DNA from: Lysobacterales bacterium
GTDB taxonomy: Bacteria > Pseudomonadota > Gammaproteobacteria > Xanthomonadales > SZUA-36
NCBI GenBank assembly: GCA_009692275.1
Contig: SHZL01000026.1
Location: forward strand, 1-16,293
DNA length: 16,293 nucleotides
Direction: 5' to 3'
The notes under the pieces were generated by a model that was not told the origin of the DNA, searched no databases, and saw only the letters and a list, made by a program, of their open reading frames with translations. Made by a program: the position numbers and the translations under genes. This document shows, in pieces, positions 1 through 7,028 of this stretch (positions are counted from its first letter, which is position 1; the number at the start of each line of letters is the position of its first letter).

Positions 1-1304
1 TCAAAATACTGTGCAGCCCACATCTGGTGCTGCCCGACTCCCGTGGAAATGATGGCCTGGCCGGCGGTGATCTCGTTGATCGCCTCAATCACGGCGTAGG
101 GCTGGATCAACTCGCAGTCCTTGTCGTAATTGAGTGCGTAGGTGGCTTTCAGCGCGGCAACTTCCTCGTGCCAGACAGAGAAATCGGGCGCAATGCGCTC
201 GCGTTGACCGTATGCCGTGATGGTGCGCAGGTCTTCCTTCATGACTCCAACCTGGAACCAGTCAACGGATTTCACCTTGCCGATTTCCGAGGGATCAATG
301 TCAAACTGGGCAATGTGCCGGGCGCGCGGGGCAAACTTTGCCGGAACCCCGGCCACGCGGTCATCAAACCGCGCGCCCACCGCAATGAGGAAATCACAGT
401 CGTCTACCGCATAGTTGGCACTGGCCGTGCCATGCATGCCGAGCATGTGCAAGGCTAGTGGCTCGGTGGTATCGAATGCACCAATGCCCATCAATGTCGT
501 GGTGACCGGAATGCGGAACTGGTGCGCAAATTCGCGCAAGGCTTCTGCGGCGTTGCCGTTGATGACGCCGCCACCGGCATAAATCAGTGGCCTTTTGCTG
601 GCCTGCAACATGTCAAAAAATGCCTTGCAGCTTTCCTCGCCAAGGCGCTGTTCCACCACCGCCTGCATGCGCTTGCGATAACCTCTTACGGGCAGGAGGC
701 CTCCACCCTGGAACACGCCGGTCCAGTTCTGCACATCCTTGGGCAAGTCGACCACCACCGGCCCGGGGCGGCCACCGCGCGCAATCTCGAATGCTGTGCG
801 CATGGTGGACTCAAGCTTGGCCGGGTCGGTTACCAGGAAGGTGTGCTTGGCCACAGGTCCGAGGCAACCTGAAACCGGCGCCTCCTGGAACGCATCGGTG
901 CCAATGGCATGGGTAGGCACCTGGCCGCAAATCACCACGATGGGCGTGGAATCGGCCATGCAGTCACGCACCGGGGTCACGGTATTGGTCGCACCGGGAC
1001 CCGAAGTCACCATGACGACGCCGACTTTGCCGCTGGCGCGGGCATAGCCCGATGCCATGAAGCCTGCACCCTGCTCGTTGGCCGGCACGATCAGGGGCAT
1101 GGGCTCGAGGCCATCCCTGCCCTTGTGCGTGGTGTTGTAACGAAACACCGCGTCATAGGTTGGAAGAATGGCCCCGCCACTGTAACCAAAAATAATACTC
1201 ACGCCCTCATCCGCGAGGACCTGGACTATCATGTCGGCGCCACTCATTTGAGTGCCCGCCAGGGGGTGGCTTGCCACTTCAGCTGTTTGCCTTCTTGGAT
1301 CCAT
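1..1304 (-). CDS. ilvB: Acetolactate synthase large subunit (partial, C-terminus beyond left edge)
   Basis: Thiamine-diphosphate enzyme that condenses two pyruvates (or pyruvate and 2-oxobutyrate) in the first common step of valine, leucine and isoleucine synthesis. I translated the reverse strand in one open frame of about 434 codons that reaches base 1. The pyrophosphate-domain landmark GYSGGAILP is at residues 40-48, the catalytic Glu at 77 (NEQGAGF), TSGPGATN and GTDAFQE follow, and GVGQHQMWAAQYF ends the visible part. About 140 residues should lie outside. The ATG at 1304 is preferred because it gives the short leader usual before the SGADMIVQVLADEGV block; ATG at 1247 is an in-frame alternative. 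Oddities: the usual GYPGG is GYSGG, the usual RHEQ is ANEQ, and about 10 extra residues (around 55-68) lie before the catalytic Glu. It is divergent from the small subunit gene. Family assignment is firm; the isozyme type and exact physiological role are less so. Confidence 0.93.
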   Translation of the reverse strand, partial: MDPRRQTAEVASHPLAGTQMSGADMIVQVLADEGVSIIFGYSGGAILPTYDAVFRYNTTHKGRDGLEPMPLIVPANEQGAGFMASGYARASGKVGVVMVTSGPGATNTVTPVRDCMADSTPIVVICGQVPTHAIGTDAFQEAPVSGCLGPVAKHTFLVTDPAKLESTMRTAFEIARGGRPGPVVVDLPKDVQNWTGVFQGGGLLPVRGYRKRMQAVVEQRLGEESCKAFFDMLQASKRPLIYAGGGVINGNAAEALREFAHQFRIPVTTTLMGIGAFDTTEPLALHMLGMHGTASANYAVDDCDFLIAVGARFDDRVAGVPAKFAPRARHIAQFDIDPSEIGKVKSVDWFQVGVMKEDLRTITAYGQRERIAPDFSVWHEEVAALKATYALNYDKDCELIQPYAVIEAINEITAGQAIISTGVGQHQMWAAQYF

Positions 1305-1337
1305 AAACCTTTGTTGCCCGTGCGCCAGAAGCGTGTG

Positions 1338-1383
1338 GGTTCAGTGTCGGGTAATCAAAACCGCATTGCAATACCCCTGAATC
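1338..1383. promoter_or_regulatory. Dyad in the divergent ilvB/ilvN intergenic region
   Basis: Two nested inverted repeats share one axis. The outer arms are GGTTCAG (1338-1344) and CTGAATC (1377-1383), with one G-T mismatch. The inner arms are GGGTA (1349-1353) and TACCC (1372-1376). The element sits between the two divergent starts and could be a regulator site or a leader hairpin for the small subunit transcript. No branched-chain-rich leader peptide is visible on the plus strand, so classical attenuation is not supported. I could not pick a convincing -35/-10 pair in the 136-base gap. Function is inference. Confidence 0.3.
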
Positions 1384-1440
1384 TGCGCCAACATTCAGAG
1401 TTCGTCTTTATCCCGCTGCCTAAACGTGCTCAAATAAATC

Positions 1441-1938
1441 GTGCGACACATCATTTCAATACTGCTACAGAACGAAGCCGGCGCGCTGTCGCGGGTTGCT
1501 ACCCTGTTTTCTTCCCGCGGATACAACATCGAATCCCTCAGTGTTGCCCCGACCGAGCATGTTGAATTGTCCCGGCTGACCCTGGTCACCACCGGGTCCG
1601 ACAAGGTCATCGAGCAGATCAACAAGCAACTGGAAAAGCTGGTGGACGTGGTCAAGATTGCCGACATGACCAAGAACCCGCATATCGAGCGCGAGTTGTT
1701 GTTGATGAAGCTCAAAGTGTCTGCCGGGGGGGAACAGCAATTGGCAGACCTCATTGCTTCCAGCGGCGCACGTGCGCTGGATGACAGCCCTGATACCTAC
1801 ACCCTGGAACTGACCGGCGCCAACGAACACATGGACCGCTTCATTGAACGCGTGAGCGCCTGTGCAGAAATTCTAGCCGTGGTGCGCAGCGGTGCCATGG
1901 CGATTGCGCGTGGTCCCAAAGTGCTCAGGGCCGGCTGA
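1441..1938 (+). CDS. ilvN: Acetolactate synthase small (regulatory) subunit, IlvH type
   Basis: Regulatory partner of acetolactate synthase: it raises catalytic activity and carries valine feedback inhibition. The 165-residue product has the normal length for the IlvH type (about 160-165 residues). Its N-terminal ACT domain (about residues 1-75) opens with MRHIISILLQNEAGALSR and contains SSRGYNIESLSVAPTE, both hallmark segments. The C-terminal half (about 80-165) has the family pattern ending in AILAVVRSGAMAIARG. The start is GTG at 1441, fixed by the conserved N-terminus; no clear ribosome-binding site precedes it. In most proteobacteria this gene directly follows the large subunit gene, but here the visible large subunit gene points the other way. 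A hairpin terminator follows 25 bases after the stop. Confidence 0.95.
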   Translation: MRHIISILLQNEAGALSRVATLFSSRGYNIESLSVAPTEHVELSRLTLVTTGSDKVIEQINKQLEKLVDVVKIADMTKNPHIERELLLMKLKVSAGGEQQLADLIASSGARALDDSPDTYTLELTGANEHMDRFIERVSACAEILAVVRSGAMAIARGPKVLRAG

Positions 1939-1962
1939 ACCCCGGTGAACTGAAAGGCAAAA

Positions 1963-1993
1963 AAAAGCCCGGGTCAGCCCGGGCTTTTCTTTT
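1963..1993. terminator. Bidirectional intrinsic terminator
   Basis: A perfect 11-base-pair stem (1963-1973 with 1978-1988, core GCCCGGG/CCCGGGC) closes on a TCAG loop. It has A residues on the left and CTTTT on the right, so it can work from either strand. It lies between the convergent ends of the small subunit gene (1938) and the TonB receptor gene (2010). Confidence 0.9.
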
Positions 1994-2009
1994 GTGCGTA
2001 GTGCCCCGC

Positions 2010-4511
2010 TCAGAACTGCCGGGTTACCTCAATGCCATAGGTGCGCAAGGAGGACGGGTGAATGAAGGACCCGCCGAATTCCGGCGCAGGAATGACTTCC
2101 TGCAGGTAGTTTTCGTCGGTGAGGTTACGGCCCCACAGGGTGAACAACCAGTTGTCATTGCTGAAGATCATGCGCGCGTCGATGGTGTTGTATGCGTCAC
2201 GCTGTGCCCTGCTCATGTTGGAGTCAATGCCAGGACCGAAAAACACCTGCCAGATGGTCGGAACTTCCTCGCCTTGCAGGGTGTGGAACCACATCTTGCC
2301 GACATAGCGCCAGTCCACGCGGAACATGAAGTTCCAGTTGTCATTCATGGGCAGATCCAGTTGACCGCCGAGGTTATAGGTTTCCCCCGGCGCCTGCGGC
2401 ATGTCATTACCTACCGACAACGGGCGATTGATGTTTTCCTTGATCTCGCTGTTGAGCAGGCCCAGGCCACCATACAACCTCAGGTAGTCGGTTGCGGCAA
2501 AATCGAAATTCGCCTCCCAACCGCTGATCGAAGCCTTGTTGATCGTGGTCACCACGCGCATCAGGCCAAAGGGACCGGCGAAGAACTCGAAGAACTGGTT
2601 GTCATCAATAGATGTATCAAAATAGGCACCCGTGATACGCAGACGGTTATCCATCCACAGGGACTTGAAACCGATTTCCCAGCTGTCGGTGACTTCCTTG
2701 GGGTATTCGTCCGTGATGGTCAGCTGTGAATTGACCAGTTCGCCCGGCCCGCCATAGCCCGCGTTGTACCAGTAATTGATCAGGTCCTCGCTGCCGACGG
2801 AATTGAACCCGCCACTGCGGAAGCCCCTGCCCCAACTGGCATAGGCCGTTAGATTGTCATTGGCTTCCCAGGTCCAGGTGAACTTGGGCTGCCACTCGCT
2901 GAAACTGGCTTTCCGGTCAGGAACGCCATTGGGATACTGGTTAAACGCCGGGTTGATCGGCTGTCCCGCCAGGTTGATGTTGTACCCGGATGAATCTACG
3001 TTGGGCACCTGGTTGTGGTCCTTGCGATCCTCCTTGTCATAACGCAAGGCAAAGGCCAGCTCCATGTTGTCCATTACATCGAATTCAAGCTGCCCGTAAG
3101 CCGAATACACATCGGTGGTGAATTTGTCCCAGAACAACAAGTCAGTCGGGTTTTTGCCGGTGGGCGGTACATAAGGCTGCAATTCAAAGCCTTTACCCAG
3201 GTCGGCGCCATAGCCGACGACGACTTCCCGGTCGATGTTGAGGTAGTAAAGTCCCCCGATCCAGCGGATTTTCTGGTCTTCCGCTGAAGTCAGGCGCAAT
3301 TCAAAACTCAGGTCGCTCTGATTTCGTTCCTGGTACTGGTAGCCGTCACAGGTAGTAGGCGTATAGGGGCCATATACGCCCACGAAATTGGCGCCACCGG
3401 CCGAGGGCGGCGGCAACACCAGGAAGGGAGCAAGGGGCGGTCCGAACAGATCCGGCCGGGTAAAGCTGTTGAGCGTTGCGCGCGAATTCTGGCAGGCATC
3501 GGTGAGTTCGTAACCGTAGAACGTCGCGCTGGTGCCGTCCGACAACAGGTACTCGTCCAGGTTGTTGTAGGCGGCAATTAAGGTCGTAGTAAAGGCGTCT
3601 TGTTCCCAGTCCATCTTGGCGGAAAAATTGCTGGTGGTTTGCTTGTTCTCACCGGGCACGTTAAACGCAAAGATGAAATCGTGATCATTGACGTCAGCAA
3701 AGAACTCCGGACTGCCGAGGAAGGATACGAAAGCCGGGATGGCAAATACGGCGTTGAAGTTGATGGCGCCACCTTTTGCCTGTGCATAATTGGCGTGGAA
3801 ATCGACGGTCACGTCGTCCGTCGGCTCCCAGATCATCCGCCCCCTGACGCCCTCGTTTTCCAAATAATTCACCTCGCCACCCTGCCCGGTGAGGAGATTG
3901 GTGTAATCACCATTGGTGCTGTCGTAGTAAGCCACCAGGCTGGCAGCCAGCTTGTCATCGACCAGTGGCCCGCTGACCATTGCAGTGCCGCCCCAGGTCT
4001 GGTTATTGCCATATTTGCCCACGAACTGCGATTGTTGCTCGTAGGTTGGCTTTATCGTATCGACAATAATGGCGCCCGCCACCGCGTTGCGACCGTACAA
4101 GGCACCCTGGGGGCCTTTAAGCACTTCGATCTGCGCAATGTCAACCAGTTGCTGGTTGAAGGCGTTCGGGTTGGTGAGGAGCACGCCATCGACCACGTAG
4201 GCAAAGGTGGATTCAGCATCGCGGGTAGAAACGATGCCACGGATACTGACCTGCGTGTCACCAAAATTGGCGGTGTTCACCAGGGTTACGTTGGGAATCA
4301 GCGAAATAAAGTCCTTGGGCCGTTGGATGCCCGCGTCAAGAACCTCCTGGGCGCCAAAAGCCACTACGGAGATCGGCACATCCTGCAGGTTTTCCGTGCG
4401 CTTCCGCGCCGTGACCGTGATCTCTTCAAGAGCGGCCTGGGCATACGCATCAGCGACAAACAGGACGGCCAGGGCCGCCAGCAAACAGGTATTGCTACAA
4501 GATTTCTTCAT
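2010..4511 (-). CDS. TonB-dependent outer-membrane receptor
   Basis: Outer-membrane transporter that takes up a ligand with energy from TonB-ExbB-ExbD. The 833-residue product has a signal peptide (1-26, ending AYAQA), a TonB-box-like EEITVTARK at 29-37, and a plug domain to about residue 155 with VPISVVAF, VVDGV and LKGPQGALYGRNA (131-143). The rest is a long beta-barrel ending in a terminal Phe (VTRQF), the usual outer-membrane assembly signal. The start at 4511 is chosen over an in-frame ATG at 4532 because it places a positively charged signal peptide first and has GGGAG 7 bases upstream. The style is that of the large receptor families of marine gammaproteobacteria and sphingomonads, whose substrates cannot be read from sequence. 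It is last in a run of catabolic genes, 50 bases after the amidohydrolase, so its ligand is probably that pathway's substrate (inference). Confidence 0.95.
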   Translation of the reverse strand: MKKSCSNTCLLAALAVLFVADAYAQAALEEITVTARKRTENLQDVPISVVAFGAQEVLDAGIQRPKDFISLIPNVTLVNTANFGDTQVSIRGIVSTRDAESTFAYVVDGVLLTNPNAFNQQLVDIAQIEVLKGPQGALYGRNAVAGAIIVDTIKPTYEQQSQFVGKYGNNQTWGGTAMVSGPLVDDKLAASLVAYYDSTNGDYTNLLTGQGGEVNYLENEGVRGRMIWEPTDDVTVDFHANYAQAKGGAINFNAVFAIPAFVSFLGSPEFFADVNDHDFIFAFNVPGENKQTTSNFSAKMDWEQDAFTTTLIAAYNNLDEYLLSDGTSATFYGYELTDACQNSRATLNSFTRPDLFGPPLAPFLVLPPPSAGGANFVGVYGPYTPTTCDGYQYQERNQSDLSFELRLTSAEDQKIRWIGGLYYLNIDREVVVGYGADLGKGFELQPYVPPTGKNPTDLLFWDKFTTDVYSAYGQLEFDVMDNMELAFALRYDKEDRKDHNQVPNVDSSGYNINLAGQPINPAFNQYPNGVPDRKASFSEWQPKFTWTWEANDNLTAYASWGRGFRSGGFNSVGSEDLINYWYNAGYGGPGELVNSQLTITDEYPKEVTDSWEIGFKSLWMDNRLRITGAYFDTSIDDNQFFEFFAGPFGLMRVVTTINKASISGWEANFDFAATDYLRLYGGLGLLNSEIKENINRPLSVGNDMPQAPGETYNLGGQLDLPMNDNWNFMFRVDWRYVGKMWFHTLQGEEVPTIWQVFFGPGIDSNMSRAQRDAYNTIDARMIFSNDNWLFTLWGRNLTDENYLQEVIPAPEFGGSFIHPSSLRTYGIEVTRQF

Positions 4512-4518
4512 TGCCCTA

Positions 4519-4523
4519 CTCCC
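4519..4523 (-). promoter_or_regulatory. Ribosome-binding site deciding the TonB receptor start
   Basis: On the minus strand GGGAG lies 7 bases before the ATG at 4511. The alternative ATG at 4532 has no comparable site and would add seven residues before the signal peptide. Confidence 0.65.
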
Positions 4524-4561
4524 ACACATCATGAATTGCAGTGACTGTTATTAGGTTAAGT

Positions 4562-5164
4562 CTATTGTTTCAAGGTATTTATCAATTTTTTAACTTCGTT
4601 CAACTTTAGCACATCAGCATACTTTGCGCCTAGATCGAACAGGCTGGCCGCATGCGCCTCCAGGTTGCGATCTCCCACGGCCTCGCGCACCACCACCACC
4701 GGGTAGTCATGCTGTAAACCATCCACTACCGTGGCCCGCACACAGCCGCTGGTGGTCAGGCCTCCTATGACCAGGGAATCCACCTGGTGCTTTTTCAGCT
4801 CCTGCTGCAAACGGGACTGGAAAAAACCGCTGGCCCAGTGTTTTTCGATGACGGTTTCATCCGCCAGGGGAGCAAGGCGGGGGTCAACCTTGACCCATTC
4901 GGAATCGGCAGTGAGCACATCAAGGGCCGGCAGGCGGTTGCGAAAAACCCGCGCCTTGAGCGCATCGTGATAGACCACGGTGGTGAAAAATACCGGGAGT
5001 TTCTTTGCCCGAAAGACATCCAGCAAAATCCGGCAGGCTGCGACCACCTCGTCGGCCGGCGTACCCAGCGGGCAGACCGGGTCAGTAAACCCCCGGGTCA
5101 TATCAACCAATACCAGGGCCGGGCGTTTACCCAGGCCCTGCGATTGACGTTCCAGGTCCGGCAT
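4562..5164 (-). CDS. Isochorismatase-fold amidohydrolase, N-carbamoylsarcosine amidase type
   Basis: Cysteine hydrolase of the isochorismatase/nicotinamidase fold, 200 residues, cytoplasmic (no signal peptide). The catalytic triad is visible: Asp21 (LVLVDMTRGFTDP), Lys108 (VIEKHWASGFF) and Cys141 (GGLTTSGCVRATVVD); the latter also holds the usual cis-peptide segment. The DMTRGFTDP and PLGTPADEV segments resemble N-carbamoylsarcosine amidases, which release ammonia and CO2 from a carbamoyl amine. Its ATG overlaps the hyuB stop codon (TGATG), so translation is probably coupled. N-carbamoylsarcosine amidase together with HyuA and HyuB is the known route from N-methylhydantoin to sarcosine, which supports this reading. 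Other amide or ureido substrates remain possible because this superfamily is broad. Confidence 0.85.
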   Translation of the reverse strand: MPDLERQSQGLGKRPALVLVDMTRGFTDPVCPLGTPADEVVAACRILLDVFRAKKLPVFFTTVVYHDALKARVFRNRLPALDVLTADSEWVKVDPRLAPLADETVIEKHWASGFFQSRLQQELKKHQVDSLVIGGLTTSGCVRATVVDGLQHDYPVVVVREAVGDRNLEAHAASLFDLGAKYADVLKLNEVKKLINTLKQ

Positions 5165-7026
5165 CAGCCGCGGCTAAACGTCGGTTGCTGCGGCGGATCC
5201 AGATGCGTTTCAGCCTTGCAGCGGGCTTTGATCTCTTCAATCGTACCGCCGAAATTAAACATGCCGAACTCACCGCGTTGGGCACGCAGCTTGGTCCGCA
5301 GCGCTTGCGTGGCCGGCGCATCCACCGAGCCATCGGCGGCAATGACCACACCATAGCGTTTTGCACCTGCCGCGCTGACCAGGTCGCGGTCCACATCGGC
5401 CTTGACCAGCGCCGGCTCGCGCTCGTAGGGATCACCCCAACCACCACCACCCCAGGTATTGAAGTACAGCAGGTCTCCCTTGCGCACCTTGATGCCTTCA
5501 GACTTGGATGGCAGCCAGGTTTCAGTGCCGTCCGCGCGCACCAGGCGCTTGCTGGAGCGCATGCCGGGCTCACCGCCGTGCACGCCCCAGGGGTAGGTTA
5601 ACCAGCGCTCGTCGTGCACCGACACCGTGCCGTCAACCAGGAAGCGGTAGGCCACGGACAGCCCGTTACCCCCGCGATGCAAACCGGCGCCGCCGGAATC
5701 GGCAATGCAGTCGTAGCGTTCGATGCGCAGGGGAAAATAGGCTTCGATGAACTCGTTGGGTACGTTGGTAAAACCCGGCCACAGGGAATGCCCGTCGGGA
5801 CCATCGCCCACCGGCCGGCCCGGAATACCCCCAAAGCCGATCTGGAACAACTGGAACCACTCACCCTTTTCGTTATACCCGGCAAAGAACAGGTGCGGTG
5901 AATCGGAAAAGCCGGCGGCATTGATGTAGTCCGGCGCACTTTGTCCCAACAGGCCTCCCATCACATCAAAAATCCGCCCCAATGCATGGGTGCGTCCGGA
6001 CAAGGCCGCCGGGAACTTCGGTTTGAGCAGTGTGCCTGCCGGGATGCGCACATCGACCAGGTCGTAGAAACCGTCGTTGAACAGGATCTGCGGATCGATC
6101 AGGTTGATGGTAAAAGATCCGAAAAACATCTTGAACATGTCTTCGTTGAGGTAGAAGTTGATCGAGCTTTGCGCCTGTGGATCGGTGCCGGCAAAATCGA
6201 AGATGGCCTTGGGCCCCTCGCGCCAGAGCTTGCAGCGAATCTTGTACGGGCCCATGCCCACGCCATCGTCGCAGACGTAGTCTTCAAACACCCGCGGCTC
6301 TTCCGGCACGAGCATTTCGATGATGGCCTTCATCGCGAGGTAATTGCGCTCCAGCATGACTTCCATGGTGGAATAAAAAACATCGTCGCCAAAGCGCCGC
6401 GCAATCTCGGTGCAGCGCCGCGCCGCGGTTCTGCAGGCCGCAACCAGTGCATTCAGATCAAAGCGATTCCACTGCGGTGTGCGCACGTTGTGCAGGATCA
6501 GTTCCAGCACATCCTCCTGCAGCACGCCCTGCTTGTAGAGCTTGGTTGGTGGAATACGGATGCCTTCCTGGAAAATGGTTTCTGCGCGGATGGGAATGGA
6601 GCCGGGCACCATGCCGCCGTTGTCCGACATATGGCCAAACATGGCTGACCAGGCAATATGCCGCCCATCCTTGAAAATGGGCACCAGCACGATCCAGTCC
6701 GGCAAGTGCGAGACTGCCGCATTGCACATGTAGGGATCGTTGGTGAGGATGATATCGCCCTCATTGAGTTCTGCGTTGTAGGCCTCGGTGAATCCGTGGA
6801 TGAAGGAACCGAACTGGCCAACGACCATTTTTCCATCGCGATTGGCAATCATGGGGAAGCAATCGCCCTGCTCACGGATACCCGGGCTCATGGCCGTGCG
6901 AAACAGCACCGCATCCATTTCGACGCGGGCATTGCGCAAGGCGTTTTCGATGATATCCACGGTGACCGTGTCCACTTCGATGCGGGAGAAAGGCGCGTTA
7001 TTGGTTTGAACAATTCGTGTAGCCAT
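5164..7026 (-). CDS. hyuB: Hydantoinase/oxoprolinase family subunit B
   Basis: The 620-residue B subunit of the ATP-dependent hydantoinase/oxoprolinase/acetone-carboxylase superfamily. It works with subunit A to open a cyclic amide ring such as N-methylhydantoin or 5-oxoproline or, in related enzymes, to carboxylate a ketone. Family landmarks include DTVTVDIIENALRNAR at residues 18-33, ILTNDPYMCNAAVSHLPD, GHMSDNGGMVPGSIP, FDFAGTDPQAQSSIN, SGGAGLHRGGNGL and the Gly-rich TWGGGGWGDPYERE near the C-terminus. No signal peptide. Length is normal. The start at 7026 is two bases after the hyuA stop, and the stop overlaps the amidohydrolase start as TGATG, so the three genes form a tight unit. The family is certain; whether it hydrolyses or carboxylates, and what, cannot be settled from the sequence. 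Confidence 0.93.
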   Translation of the reverse strand: MATRIVQTNNAPFSRIEVDTVTVDIIENALRNARVEMDAVLFRTAMSPGIREQGDCFPMIANRDGKMVVGQFGSFIHGFTEAYNAELNEGDIILTNDPYMCNAAVSHLPDWIVLVPIFKDGRHIAWSAMFGHMSDNGGMVPGSIPIRAETIFQEGIRIPPTKLYKQGVLQEDVLELILHNVRTPQWNRFDLNALVAACRTAARRCTEIARRFGDDVFYSTMEVMLERNYLAMKAIIEMLVPEEPRVFEDYVCDDGVGMGPYKIRCKLWREGPKAIFDFAGTDPQAQSSINFYLNEDMFKMFFGSFTINLIDPQILFNDGFYDLVDVRIPAGTLLKPKFPAALSGRTHALGRIFDVMGGLLGQSAPDYINAAGFSDSPHLFFAGYNEKGEWFQLFQIGFGGIPGRPVGDGPDGHSLWPGFTNVPNEFIEAYFPLRIERYDCIADSGGAGLHRGGNGLSVAYRFLVDGTVSVHDERWLTYPWGVHGGEPGMRSSKRLVRADGTETWLPSKSEGIKVRKGDLLYFNTWGGGGWGDPYEREPALVKADVDRDLVSAAGAKRYGVVIAADGSVDAPATQALRTKLRAQRGEFGMFNFGGTIEEIKARCKAETHLDPPQQPTFSRG

Positions 7027-7028
7027 GA

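Noticed and set aside
1305..1440. Attenuator leader peptide for ilvN
   Set aside because: No short frame rich in Val, Leu and Ile codons with a ribosome site is present on the plus strand, and there is no T-run after the hairpin.
27..1565. Several plus-strand open frames at the left end
   Set aside because: They lie opposite the acetolactate synthase large subunit frame, which reads continuously on the minus strand with conserved motifs; the plus-strand products have no recognisable motif.
3600..4544. Long plus-strand frame of 314 codons
   Set aside because: It is antisense to the plug and early barrel of the TonB receptor, whose motifs are clear on the minus strand.
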